The notes under the pieces were generated by a model. That model ran no database searches. It had not been told where the DNA came from and was given only the letters and a program-made list of their open reading frames with translations. DNA of 64,000 nucleotides from Asparagopsis taxiformis. Its lineage: Eukaryota; Rhodophyta; Florideophyceae; Bonnemaisoniales; Bonnemaisoniaceae. The DNA lies in NCBI GenBank assembly GCA_030407315.1, contig JALQPE010002343.1, forward strand, positions 1 through 64,000. The letters are read 5' to 3'. Position 1 is the first letter of the stretch, and each line of letters opens with the position of its first letter. A program made the translations under genes and the position numbers. Of the stretch, positions 10,876 to 20,704 are shown one piece after another.

Positions 10876-11067
10876 CCTCGCCACCCGGCGTCCGTCTCGC
10901 CTCGCCACCCGGCGTCCGTCTCGCCTCGCCACCCGGCGTCCGTCTCGCCTCGCCACCCGGCGTCCGTCTCGCCTCGCCACCCGGCGTCCGTCTCGCCTCG
11001 CCACCCGGCGTCCGTCTCGCCTCGCCACCCGGCGTCCGTCTCGCCTCGCCACCCGGCGTCCGTCTCG
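10876..11067. repeat. 24-bp tandem repeat, 8 copies
   Basis: Eight perfect copies of a 24-bp unit (CCTCGCCACCCGGCGTCCGT plus four bases) in the retrotransposon leader. The period is a multiple of three, so several frames stay open and spell repeated peptides. These are by-products, not genes. The array may be an enhancer or an RNA-structure element. Confidence 0.9.
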
Positions 11068-11223
11068 CTGACGCTCGGCGTCCCATCGTGTCATCTGACT
11101 GTCACAGTGACAACATCTACTGCCATCGTGACACAAAAATTCTGTCATCAAGTGACATCTCTTGGAACACATCGGATCATTCGCTGGAGCTATCTCGCGC
11201 CAAATACAAAAATTTATTCCCGC

Positions 11224-11300
11224 TCTCGCTGGGACTCGAACGCACGACCGCGAGATTCCGCGCTGCACAGCACGGCTTAACCGCTGAGCTACTGGCCCAC
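11224..11300 (-). tRNA. Degenerate tRNA-like segment in the copia leader
   Basis: On the minus strand, TAGCTCAGCGG matches an internal A box and GCGTTCGAGTCCC a B box, at normal tRNA spacing. The GGGACTCGAACGC order on the plus strand is typical of a tRNA 3' half. The T stem and anticodon stem do not pair well, so this is a tRNA relic or tRNA-derived SINE piece, not a convincing functional tRNA. The anticodon is unclear (a His GTG reading is possible). Confidence 0.4.
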
Positions 11301-11470
11301 TTAAGGCCAACATACTGGAATCCACTGCTCCTAATAAAAGACTTGTCTATACCTTTCTCAACTCGGTTCTGCTCTTGTAAGTCAGCAACCTTGTCCTGAT
11401 CGGTATAGCATTAATAAGTCACACAACAATAAACTTCTGCATTGGTTGACCTACTCATTCATCTTCAAAA

Positions 11471-11567
11471 GTAAGTTATACCTTTCATCTTTCGGTCAAT
11501 TTCAAGGTTTAGACCTTAGTACTGATCGGTATAACTGCTAACCTCTTCTCTCTCTCTATCTCCATAG
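11471..11567 (+). other. Spliceosomal intron in the copia leader
   Basis: The 97-nt segment begins GTAAGT and ends CCATAG. It contains the branch-like TGCTAAC followed by a run of CT repeats. Upstream exon sequence ends CAAAA and downstream begins TGTCTAG, so splicing creates an ATG at the junction, in frame with the zinc-finger protein. The signals are strong, but splicing is inferred. Other possible signals nearby are a GTAAGT at about 11379 and pyrimidine-rich AGs near 11993 and 12066, so alternative splicing to Gag-Pol is possible. Confidence 0.7.
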
Positions 11568-11977
11568 TGTCTAGTAGTGACGAGGATCGCATCGAGCCGA
11601 ATAACGAGCAGCCAGCTCCGAGGCTTCGACGCGACGGTGAGTCTCTTCGCGACCGTGTTTTCCGAAAGGCGTATAGCATCGCCGAAAGAAGGGACAATAA
11701 GAAGAAATACGCCGCTCACAAGGCCGCAAACCGTTTCAGGTGCTCTCACTGCAACGTATATCTCAATTCCGCTGAGTCCAGAACTGCTCATCTCAACGGA
11801 TCCAGACACAAGAAAACCATCGAGCGCCTCAAGGAGGGTCCTCTAAAAGTTTGCAGGCCCTGTGGTGTCATCGTCCGGACTCAGAGTGAGTTCGACAACC
11901 ATCTTCGCGGCAACCGCCATCGCAGTATTGCGAAGGCCCTGGAAATCACCAAAGCTTCTTCTTCCTCCGATAAGTAG
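11568..11977 (+). CDS. Accessory two-zinc-finger protein of copia 1 (U1/dsRNA-type C2H2)
   Basis: About 136 residues read from TG at 11568 to a TAG stop at 11977. The A of the start codon comes from the upstream exon (11470) after removal of the intron, since without splicing there is no ATG here. Two fingers are visible: FRCSHCNVYLNSAESRTAHL with GSRH, and KVCRPCGVIVRTQSEFDNHL with GNRH. Each is C-x2-C then H-x5-H, the spacing of U1-type/zf-met fingers that bind double-stranded RNA. The N-terminus is acidic and serine-rich, the linker basic. Ty1/copia elements normally have no such gene upstream of gag. It could chaperone element RNA, suppress RNA silencing or act in export. These roles are inference. 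Confidence 0.75.
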
Positions 11978-12162
11978 TTTCTCTCTCTCCTCTAGACACT
12001 AGAAATCTAGCTGATTTCGTATCGTTAAACCTTGCTTTCTTGTTCTCCATCCACTTCGCTCTTAGCTAGACAGTCTCTATCCTATAGATCCCAGCTTGGT
12101 CCTCGACGACTATCGGTTGTCCACTTGGGAAGGGTCGAACAGATAAGACTTACTGCAGAGCC

Positions 12163-15100
12163 ATGGAGAGTAATACTTCCGGCATCCGCATCGAGAAGCT
12201 GGATTATTCAAACTTCCACTCATGGAAGCAGAAGATGGAACTCATCCTTGGCCACCGCGAGGTGGACGACATGATTGATCCTAATCTTCGCCCTAGACGT
12301 CCGACAGACCAAGAAGAGCTCTTAAAATGGCTCCGCAAAGACAAGTCAGCTCGAATGGCCATCGGAATTACCTTGTCGGATGAAATGCTCAAAAATGTTG
12401 CACACACCACGACTGCCTTAGAAATGTGGCAAGAGATCTGCAACGTGCATCAAAGGCACACTCTTCTAAACAAACTCGCTGCAAGGCGCGACTTTTACAC
12501 AGCGACTATGAAGCCAGGTGAACAGATGCTCGTATACATCAACCGTGTTCGACAAATGGCAACGGTACTATCAGCAATGGGCGTCGACATTGATGATAAA
12601 GAAATGGCTATGGCTGTTCTCAATGGCCTCCCATCTTCCTTCCAGACGCTGATAACCGCTCTTGATGCAATTGGAGATGAAGATCCTACCTTCACATTCG
12701 ACAAAGTTCGCAGTCTCCTCCTTCAGGAAGAACGCAGGGCAGCTATTTTAAAACCGGGAAGTTCCTCAACAGACACAGCCGCTCTACTTTCCAAGTCTGG
12801 AAAACAGTTTGGGAACAACCGGAAGAAGTGTACCCATTGCGGTCGAACAAATCACACCGAGCCATATTGCTGGCAGAAGTATGGAAGACCATCTCGCTCC
12901 CGCTCGAATAATAAACCACGCAGTTCTCCGAACGTGTCTCTGGCGCAGGGGAATATTGGCTCTATGGCAGCCGTAGCCACTGAGACTGAACCGAGCAATG
13001 ATGAAGAAAAGGAGTACGTCTGCCTTTTATCAGCCTGTTCGGATTCAGCTAAGTCGGTACAAATCACATCTACATGGTACATCGACTCCGCTGCTACCTC
13101 ACACATGACCTTCGATCGCTCAATGTTTGTCTCGTACCGTTCCGTGACTCCGTTCCAAGTGATTCTCGGAGACAAATCCACTTCTGTAGCAGTAGGATGT
13201 GGCGATGTCAAACTGTCACTCCTTGTCAATGGGAAGGCAAGAATCTGCATACTCCAGGACGTTCTCCACGTCCCCTCCTTCGTGTTCTCACTCATATCCG
13301 TTAGTACTCTCACAGCTCGAGGCATTGGAGTTCAGTTCACGAACAATGCAGTCCTCTTAACCCAAAACGGGGAATCAATAGCTACTGGCCATAGACGCCA
13401 CGGGCTCTATGCAATTGACCTCTACATGCCCTCCAGAAATAAACAACAGCCCTTCGAGTTAGCTTGCATCGCGTCACTGCAGCTGTGGCATGAGCGACTT
13501 GGGCATGTTCACAAAAACGGAATCTCTCGTATGGCAAAGACATCAGCGGTCAAAGGACTCCGAATCAAACCTGAGCAGTCCCCACCTGAAAATCTATGTG
13601 AAGGGTGTGTTACTGGTAAAATGCCTCGTGCTGCTATCCCAAAATTCTCCGAGACAAGAGCCTCCGAGCTTCTCCAACTGATCCACACAGATCTGGCAGG
13701 GCCAATGGAAATACGTTCGAAAGGGGGAGCTCGATACTTCGTGACCTTCATCGATGATAAGTCTCGCTGGCTAACTGTGTATCCGCTCCACCGTAAGTCG
13801 GATTGTTTCGATGCATTCCAACGATTTCTGCGCCTCACTGAAACTCAAACAGGATGCAAACTTCGTCAACTACGCTCAGACGGAGGGGGAGAGTACTTCT
13901 CAAACGAATTCAGCTCTTTCCTTGAAGACAGGGGTATCCAACGTCAAACTACCTGTGCCTACACTCCCCAACAAAACGGAGTTGCGGAACGCATGAATCG
14001 CACCCTTAAGGAACATATGCGGGCCATGCTTCTCCACAATTCCACTCCATTGGAGTTCTGGGCGGAAGCACTTTCTTGTGCTGCCTACATTCGCAATCGT
14101 CTCACCAGCCGTGCTCTCCCCGCTGGAACCACTCCATATGAGCTATGGTATGGGCGGAAGCCAAACATTGCACACCTGCGAACATTTGGAAGCATTTGTT
14201 GGTACAAACTGCCGAACACACATCTCCAAGCGCTCGATTCTCGTGCTGTTCAGGCTATCATGCTAGGGTATGCAACATCACAGAAGGCATATAAACTGTG
14301 GGATCTAACGAATGAGAAAATAGTTGTCTCTCGCGATGTCGTTTTCGAGGAGACGAGGTCGAGGAAACTACCGTCACATCTAGACATTACTGGAGCTGAT
14401 GTCAGTCTAGAAGATACCTCACAAGACCCAATGAGGGAAAAACCTTATGGAGGAACTCCCAGAAATGAATCCTCTTCCTCCCATTCAGGTTCAGATTCGG
14501 ACCATATTTCACCTCAATCACCTCCGCCAACGCCATCCTACAGTCAAGATGCCTCGTTACTCAATGCTCCCCGTAAATCGTCTCGCACCCGCAAACCTCC
14601 GAGTGAGTGGTGGAAAACCACTGCACTCGTCACTACCGCGCCCGATCCTACTCCAGAACACCTCCTCACCTTCACTGAGGTGACCAAGGGGGAGGAGAAA
14701 GACCTTTGGATCGGTGCCATTCAGTCTGAAATGAATTCCCTTTATACAAACCGCACCTGGATTTTGGTCCCTCGCAGTGAAGCTGTCAACCTACTTTCAT
14801 CCAAATGGGTGTTCAAACGCAAAGATGTTGTCAGTGAAACTGGTGAGCACTCGGTCAAACATAAAGCTCGCCTGGTAACTCGGGGATTCCAGCAGAAGTA
14901 CGGTGTTGACTATGCTGAAACATATGCACCGGTTGTCAAGTTCTGCACTATTCGCATGTTCTTCGCTCTCACTGTCCATCACGACCTCCATTGCGATCAA
15001 ATGGACGTTAAGACAGCTTTCCTCTACGGAGACCTCGAACAAGACATATACATGGAACAACCGGAGGGCTTTGTCGACCCGAAGTATCCTAATCATGTTT

Positions 15101-16248
15101 GCAAACTGCAGAAAGCTTTGTATGGACTAAAACAGGCTCCGAGGCAATGGCACGCAAAGATCGACGAGTTTCTCATTTCAGAACTAGAATTCCAGAGTTC
15201 TCCGTACGACCCATGTTTCTACGTGAGGTACCGTAAAGATTCGATGATAGTCATTGCCCTCTACGTTGATGACCTCCTTATCGCTTCAAGCAGCAGAGAC
15301 ATGTTGAACGAGCTGAAGGCTGAGTTCAGTAGACGCTTCGAAATGAAAGATTGTGGGAAAGCTAGAGTGTGCCTCGGGCTGGAAATCGTAAGGGACTCAC
15401 CTAGAGGACTACTTCATTTGAATCAAACTCGGTACGCTGAAAAGGTATTGGAACGATTCGGCATGGAGAACTCAAGCCCTGCTGCAACCCCTATGCAGGC
15501 TCAGATTTCCATCAGTGATACTGAAACAGAGGCCATCGACTCTACATTATACCGCAAAGCCATTGGAAGCTTGATGTATCTCGCAGTGGGAACTCGCCCC
15601 GACATCGCATTTGCTGTTGGAAGACTTGCCCAATTCGTGGAGACTCCAACCAAATCTCTCTGGGTTGCTGTCAAGCGTGTTCTAAGATACATTTCTGGTA
15701 CTCGAAGCCTTGGTGTGCTGTACAGGGCATCGAAGCCTCTGTCACCTGTCGGATATAGTGACTCAGATTGGGGTGGTTGTACGATCAATCGGAAATCCAC
15801 CAGCGGATACGTGTTCATGATGGCTGGAGCAGCGGTGAGCTGGAAATCTCACAAACAGAGCTGTGTAGCGCAATCCTCCTCCGAAGCTGAATATATGGCT
15901 CTCAGCGCTGCGGTGAAGGAAGCTATTTGGTTGAGTAATATTGTTGGGTTTGGCTGTGGAAGCAGCTCGGCGGATCCGATCCTAATCAATGTCGACAACC
16001 AAGGTTCCATCAAGATGGCTAGGAACGATGCCTCAGGAACTCGTACCAAACACATCGACATTCGGTATCACTTCGTCCGAGACAGCTTACTCAAGACGTT
16101 GTTCGGCATTGACTACTGTCCCACATCAGATATGGCGGCAGATCTGTTAACCAAGCCTCTGCAACGAGTTCAATTTATCAAGCTCCGGGAAATGATCGGC
16201 GTGTCAGATATTTCATCCATCGAGCAGGTCAAAGAGGGGGAGTGTTGA
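12163..16248 (+). CDS. Gag-Pol polyprotein of copia 1
   Basis: A 1361-residue uninterrupted frame with the full Ty1/copia order. Gag is at residues 1-210, with a CCHC knuckle (CTHCGRTNHTEPYC) near 225. The protease active site is IDSAATSHM near 307. The integrase has a HHCC zinc region (H-x3-H ... C-x2-C, LWHERLGHVH ... CEGC), then D (HTDLAGP), D (LRSDGGGEY) and E (NGVAERMNR). Reverse transcriptase begins at WVFKRKD and has YVDDLLIA. RNase H has GYSDSDWGG, SSSEAEYMAL and the DNQGSIKMA region. All key residues are present, so the element may be active. The start is the first ATG of the frame. A single frame with no frameshift means Gag excess must be set otherwise, perhaps by splicing. Confidence 0.97.
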   Translation: MESNTSGIRIEKLDYSNFHSWKQKMELILGHREVDDMIDPNLRPRRPTDQEELLKWLRKDKSARMAIGITLSDEMLKNVAHTTTALEMWQEICNVHQRHTLLNKLAARRDFYTATMKPGEQMLVYINRVRQMATVLSAMGVDIDDKEMAMAVLNGLPSSFQTLITALDAIGDEDPTFTFDKVRSLLLQEERRAAILKPGSSSTDTAALLSKSGKQFGNNRKKCTHCGRTNHTEPYCWQKYGRPSRSRSNNKPRSSPNVSLAQGNIGSMAAVATETEPSNDEEKEYVCLLSACSDSAKSVQITSTWYIDSAATSHMTFDRSMFVSYRSVTPFQVILGDKSTSVAVGCGDVKLSLLVNGKARICILQDVLHVPSFVFSLISVSTLTARGIGVQFTNNAVLLTQNGESIATGHRRHGLYAIDLYMPSRNKQQPFELACIASLQLWHERLGHVHKNGISRMAKTSAVKGLRIKPEQSPPENLCEGCVTGKMPRAAIPKFSETRASELLQLIHTDLAGPMEIRSKGGARYFVTFIDDKSRWLTVYPLHRKSDCFDAFQRFLRLTETQTGCKLRQLRSDGGGEYFSNEFSSFLEDRGIQRQTTCAYTPQQNGVAERMNRTLKEHMRAMLLHNSTPLEFWAEALSCAAYIRNRLTSRALPAGTTPYELWYGRKPNIAHLRTFGSICWYKLPNTHLQALDSRAVQAIMLGYATSQKAYKLWDLTNEKIVVSRDVVFEETRSRKLPSHLDITGADVSLEDTSQDPMREKPYGGTPRNESSSSHSGSDSDHISPQSPPPTPSYSQDASLLNAPRKSSRTRKPPSEWWKTTALVTTAPDPTPEHLLTFTEVTKGEEKDLWIGAIQSEMNSLYTNRTWILVPRSEAVNLLSSKWVFKRKDVVSETGEHSVKHKARLVTRGFQQKYGVDYAETYAPVVKFCTIRMFFALTVHHDLHCDQMDVKTAFLYGDLEQDIYMEQPEGFVDPKYPNHVCKLQKALYGLKQAPRQWHAKIDEFLISELEFQSSPYDPCFYVRYRKDSMIVIALYVDDLLIASSSRDMLNELKAEFSRRFEMKDCGKARVCLGLEIVRDSPRGLLHLNQTRYAEKVLERFGMENSSPAATPMQAQISISDTETEAIDSTLYRKAIGSLMYLAVGTRPDIAFAVGRLAQFVETPTKSLWVAVKRVLRYISGTRSLGVLYRASKPLSPVGYSDSDWGGCTINRKSTSGYVFMMAGAAVSWKSHKQSCVAQSSSEAEYMALSAAVKEAIWLSNIVGFGCGSSSADPILINVDNQGSIKMARNDASGTRTKHIDIRYHFVRDSLLKTLFGIDYCPTSDMAADLLTKPLQRVQFIKLREMIGVSDISSIEQVKEGEC
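16231..16242 (+). promoter_or_regulatory. Polypurine tract of copia 1
   Basis: AAAGAGGGGGAG lies immediately before the 3' LTR, the normal start of plus-strand DNA synthesis. It overlaps the last codons of Gag-Pol. Confidence 0.85.
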
Positions 16249-16730
16249 CTCACTGAGAATGGGCCTGGTAGGCCTAATTCCGTGAGAAAACTTTGACCCT
16301 CGATTTCTCTATGAAGGAGTGGTCTGAGCGCTCTGAAACCTATCTCATCGTATTCAGCGTGCCCGAATTAGTCGGGTAGCAACTTCTCCGGGGCTCCTAC
16401 GACACTCCATTACGGAGTAACTGGCCTCTGAAGTTTCAATTTGTTTGTCATAGTTTCAATTAGTAATTAGAAATGCCAAGATGGGTTGCCATCATGGCAG
16501 AGGGAAAATGTTATGATAAGTGTACACGTGTGGATGATATGATAGAGAAGCCCACGTGTACCAGATTGGCAGCGGGTGCTTGCTAGGACAGACTGTCAGT
16601 GACAGTCTGTCTGGAGCAGCCTTGAACAGGCTGTCCTTAGCACCGCCGGCGCACCTCGGCGAGAATACAAATTATGTAGTGAGCTCGCAGATTCAGTAAA
16701 CGCTCGGTAAGCGACCAAACTTTATCAACA
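16243..16730 (+). repeat. 3' LTR of copia 1
   Basis: 488 bp, apparently identical to the 5' LTR, followed directly by the ACTCA duplication. Confidence 0.96.
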
Positions 16731-16758
16731 ACTCAAGCTTTTTTCGTGCTCCTCTCAT

Positions 16759-18346
16759 GTCACAAAGAATGTAATCAGATTGAAACAAATTTTCGATCGA
16801 TAGTAGCCAAGTAACGTTCTATGAAGTGCAGAGGATTGAGGATGGTCTGCAGCTCTGCAGACATTGACGACCTCCTCAACTGAGTCACTGCATTTTATAT
16901 AGATCCACAGCTTACGAAAGAATAGCGCAAGGGCTCCTGAGATTCATGGCTCCTTTTCGGAACTGTGATATAACTCATGCACAGTAGCATTTATTTCAAA
17001 AATGTCCGAATTAATGTACCTGTATTGGCATGAATGCTACTGAGTAAATTATTGTCTGGATTGGCCCAGGCAAGTATCCGAACAGAGATTCATCGATCCA
17101 TCTGTAGTATGGACATCACGATATGCCATTTTCCCATGCGTACATGTTGAAACGCATCTCAGCACACATATGAGGTAAGCAGTAGTATCGATCGCATGCC
17201 CCAGATCTTGATGCAATTGAGAATCTGTAAAGACCAGTGACAAGTTCGAGTGCAAAATGCGACTTTGCAGCATTTTGAAAGCTCTCTTGCCCATGTACGA
17301 GGTAGGTTTAGGATTACTTTAGTCGATGACAGCATTAAATGAGCGCCTCAGATCTGGAAGCAACCACTCGTCAAACGGCTAGAACTAGTTCATATAGATT
17401 GCTTCAGTTCATTGCTCTGTTCTGTTCGGGACTAATGGTATCTTTATAACGATCGCAAGAATAGATATTTGGTGAGGTCGAAAGGAAACAGGATAAGACA
17501 GAAAATCCCTCCCATTGTGAGCTGCCCATGTGTAAACTCGTAACGAAATATGAATTTGTGGAATGATACCAGTGGACATAGATCCGTTTAACGAACTATT
17601 CACATGTCTTTTTACTCAGCGGACATGAGACTGATGAGTCCAGATACGTCACCACTGCGATTTCATTCCGATGAATCTACTGGGCCGACAGGAAGTTATG
17701 TAAAGAAAAATTTACCACGCCGTTTTCATTTCTAGAATAAGATTTGAACGATCATCGCATGACTGTGGTTCTATTCTAGTCCTACTCAGCTGGGCCATGA
17801 TACAGAGAGGAGTTTAATTCTATATGAGCCTCGGAGACATAGCCACGTGACGAGTTCAGCATGATCCATCTTTTCATGAGTATAAATATCGTATTGTAGA
17901 TGAATTCATGGGACAATAGAAATTGCCCCGAAGAAGAGTATGTATAGAACAGACTGGTGATAACGTATACTGACATGTGACCATTGAGAAAGGATAATGT
18001 CAAGGAAATAGGAAATTTGTTGTCATGAACAACAACCCTGAAATATGAAAGAAAATTCGGCGAATAGGATCGCATCAGTTTCGGATTCTGTTCTCTAGCA
18101 AGTTCCTCAACCTATTTCGAATTATCAATATCAGAGGATAGGTTTACCGTTTTCTGATCTAACGTGCTTATCTACCGTCTGTGTTTTGAGCATGACCATA
18201 TCCAGCACATTTCCAATTCACTCATATTCAAATTGAACCACGTCCGAGCTCAAATTGATCAATTTGGACAAAGCATACTCTGCTGTAGTGCATAAAACCA
18301 AAAACTCATACACGGCGGTTTTGCCAAGTTCTCCACCCTCCGCGAG
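16759..18346. other. Divergent intergenic region of element A
   Basis: AT-rich DNA between the ParB-like gene start (minus strand) and the transposase start (plus strand). It should hold both promoters. I see only short frames without recognisable features and no strong repeat. Confidence 0.5.
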
Positions 18347-20704
18347 ATGGAAGATGGATTGATTTCGGGAACTTTATTCCCTCCTACTGCTGCAGAGTGC
18401 TCTCATCCGCCCCTGCCTCTCCAAGACTACAATGGAGACAAAAACATGTGCCACAAACGATATGTTGGGTTTCTATCTTCGCATCGTACGAATGGGTTTC
18501 ATAGCGTTGAGAGCTGTGATCGCAGTTCAAACCTTTTTAAGGAAGGAGTTACTGCAGTCCCTGAGACATCCGGTTCCATGAAGAAGAGAAGAATGGAGGC
18601 CGTAAAAAAATTATCAACAGGTTTCTTGAGAAGTGAAGGTTGCTGCAAGAAGCGATGCTTCCGTCAATGTGCTCCTCGATTTCTTCACACGAAAATGGCA
18701 GAGGTATCATTAATGACAAGCAAAGCAAGAAGGAACTTTCTCATGAGTATGCTCGGAGTTGATAACTCTAGAAAACATTCTCCGGGCGTGTTCAGATTCA
18801 ATGGGAAAATTGTATGTGCGAATTTCTTGAGCAGCGCTTTTGGTTTTTCAAGGTACCTTCAGTGTGACGTTAAAGGATCTGATCAAAGCCTAACAAATAG
18901 AACTATTGCGTCCAATAGAAGAACAATCACACACTGTACAAAAAGGGAGTCCATAATTTCTTTCCTTGACCGTCTTTCCGAAAGAACTGCAGGAAATATG
19001 CCAGATAGGGAAGAACAGCACCTACCTTTTTTCAGGAAGCGTGAGGTATATGAGTTATTCTGCACGGAGCATGAGCTTCTTTGTTCCAAAAATCCACCGA
19101 GTCACCCCTATTTTTACAAGACATGGAAAGAGCATCGTTTCTCCCTCAAAGTCCGCAAACTATCAAGATTCACAAAGTGTACAATCTGCGAGGAAATTAG
19201 AGCAGCAATTATGGATGCTTGCCATACAAATGGGCCGACAGTAGATCTTCTAAGTCGTCGAAAAGCCCATGTGGACATGGTAGCAAGAGAGAGACTGGAA
19301 TACAAGAAGAAAACGGAAAAGGCTATTCTACAACCACACGAATATGTTTCCATATGTGTGGATGGCGCTGATCAGTCTGCATTCGGACTACCGCATTTTG
19401 CTGTGCATACAAAAAACACGAGGGGAAAGGCATTGAAATTGAAGTTCATTGGTATCATTGAGCACAAAACTGTTAAGAATTTGTATCTATATACTATGAC
19501 AGAAGAGTTCGAGACAGGAGCCAACCATATAATTGAGGCCATTCATCGCTTCATTTCTGAGCGAGCTCGGAACTCCAGGCTTCCGAGAACCCTCTTCATA
19601 CAGTTAGACAACTGTACAAGAGAAAATAAGAACAGATTTCTCTTCGCGTACCTTGAGTCACTCGTTGGGTGGAGATTATTTGATGAGGTGCATGTTTCCT
19701 TCCTTCCCATCGGACATACGCATGTAGATATCGATCAGTGCTTCAGTTGCACTTCAGGACGCCTGCGTTCAAACGATGCAATTACCCTTACCGAGTTGCA
19801 CAATCAGCTCCGAGCTTCCTACACTCCGGCACCTTTTGTCAATCACATTCAACATGTAGCGAACTTTTCCGGTTTGTGCACAAGTCAGAATATCCTCACG
19901 AAGGTCCAGAAGTTCACTGATTTTCGGTACTTTCGATTTAATCGAAGAGAAAATCCTTCCTCCAGTATTTCTGAGAAGATCAATACTGTATGTCACGTGA
20001 AAGTCAACTGCGATGATGTCTGGATTCGTCTCGACTCACAAAATCATCGATACCCATGTTCCTTCTTAAAGGAGATGCCAGATCTTTCTAAAACACCACC
20101 TACCCTAATATCATGCCCAGACGGGCTTCATGAAGTAGAAAAACGATTTCAATCAGAAGCGGGACGAGTTAACTGTGCTGAGAAAATGGCTTCTTTGAGG
20201 CAGCTGGCATCATCAGTATATAATACGCGGGAAGAAGATTTTCACTGGGATTTGGAAACCTGCGTGGAGCTGAGGTATATTTCACCTCTAGGAACTGATG
20301 TGGAAAACTTTGTGGCAGAAGAAGAAGGGAGTCCAAATCCTATCCGGAGTCGTCATGAGTATACGCTGAATCGATTTGTGGCAGTACGTCCCGAAGTGTC
20401 AACCCCAAAATGCGCTTTCTGGGTCGCTAAGATATGTAGCATTCAATACGATAATGAGGGTGTCGCCGAGAAGCTGGAAGTTCATTGGTATGAGCCACTA
20501 TCCATGCGAGATGTGTACAAAAGTGCATACAAACCATCTTATCTCTCCACGGAAGAAAGAAGTAAGAAACCGTGGAAGGATATAATTCCGCCCGACAGTG
20601 TTTTAGTAGAGTTTGAAGACTTAACAAGAGGCGGAGAACTGCGTATGGACGTTGTTAAGATTTTGCGAAGTGATTTTCTTCACGATTCCCAAACTCTCAG
20701 ATGA
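18347..20704 (+). CDS. DUF7869-type putative transposase of element A
   Basis: 785 residues, intact. Features in order: a basic, Cys-rich N-terminal part; FTKCTICEEI near residue 277 (half of a zinc site, typical of this family); ICVDGADQSAFGLPHF near 339; LFIQLDNCTRENKNRFLFAY near 413; and FLPIGHTHVDIDQCFS near 450. The three blocks (D, LDN, GHTHxDID) are the signature of DUF7869-type proteins, which are common in algae, oomycetes and invertebrates, often in repeats, and are thought to be RNase H-fold integrases. Invariant Asp residues in those blocks would be catalytic. It is the only enzyme in A able to move it, so I call it the transposase. The C-terminal 200 residues are unassigned. The start is the first ATG of the frame; an upstream promoter was not identified. 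Confidence 0.72.
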   Translation: MEDGLISGTLFPPTAAECSHPPLPLQDYNGDKNMCHKRYVGFLSSHRTNGFHSVESCDRSSNLFKEGVTAVPETSGSMKKRRMEAVKKLSTGFLRSEGCCKKRCFRQCAPRFLHTKMAEVSLMTSKARRNFLMSMLGVDNSRKHSPGVFRFNGKIVCANFLSSAFGFSRYLQCDVKGSDQSLTNRTIASNRRTITHCTKRESIISFLDRLSERTAGNMPDREEQHLPFFRKREVYELFCTEHELLCSKNPPSHPYFYKTWKEHRFSLKVRKLSRFTKCTICEEIRAAIMDACHTNGPTVDLLSRRKAHVDMVARERLEYKKKTEKAILQPHEYVSICVDGADQSAFGLPHFAVHTKNTRGKALKLKFIGIIEHKTVKNLYLYTMTEEFETGANHIIEAIHRFISERARNSRLPRTLFIQLDNCTRENKNRFLFAYLESLVGWRLFDEVHVSFLPIGHTHVDIDQCFSCTSGRLRSNDAITLTELHNQLRASYTPAPFVNHIQHVANFSGLCTSQNILTKVQKFTDFRYFRFNRRENPSSSISEKINTVCHVKVNCDDVWIRLDSQNHRYPCSFLKEMPDLSKTPPTLISCPDGLHEVEKRFQSEAGRVNCAEKMASLRQLASSVYNTREEDFHWDLETCVELRYISPLGTDVENFVAEEEGSPNPIRSRHEYTLNRFVAVRPEVSTPKCAFWVAKICSIQYDNEGVAEKLEVHWYEPLSMRDVYKSAYKPSYLSTEERSKKPWKDIIPPDSVLVEFEDLTRGGELRMDVVKILRSDFLHDSQTLR

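Larger units (their letters stand above)
10169..16730 (+). mobile_element. Ty1/copia retrotransposon (copia 1), apparently intact
   Basis: A 6562-bp element with two 488-bp LTRs that look identical, a perfect 5-bp target duplication (ACTCA at 10164-10168 and 16731-16735), a primer-binding site, a polypurine tract and an uninterrupted 1361-residue Gag-Pol frame. It also has an unusual 1.5-kb leader with a tandem repeat, a tRNA-like segment, an intron and a zinc-finger gene. Identical LTRs mean a recent insertion. It landed in the ParB-like gene of element A. Confidence 0.96.
9347..16758 (-). pseudogene. ParB/sulfiredoxin-like gene of A, broken by copia and a frameshift
   Basis: The N-terminal codons are at 16758-16731 (start ATG 16758-16756, then RGARKKLE). 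The gene resumes at 10163 on the left side of the copia insertion, in the same frame, and the target duplication ACTCA lies within codons 9-10. The rest runs to a stop at 9347. A ParB-like core is visible: FLDLIEGAVNVKVNP, then IIDGMHRQCAIAEL, the nucleotide-binding style signature of ParB/Srx folds. Near 10060 the frame changes between NVKVNPMA and HPDDKHQKG, which I read as a one-base frameshift. An unusual small intron is less likely. The gene lies 26 nt upstream of the methyltransferase and was probably co-expressed with it, as guide or regulator. Inferred length before damage is about 280 residues. It cannot now make a full protein. Confidence 0.75.

Noticed and set aside
11224..11300. 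A functional tRNA gene
   Set aside because: A and B boxes are present, but the T and anticodon stems do not pair properly. Kept only as a tRNA-like relic.
10619..11399. Several overlapping frames of 110-230 codons on both strands in the copia leader
   Set aside because: They exist because a 24-bp repeat keeps frames open. The peptides are simple repeats (such as RRTPGGEA) and shift with the frame.
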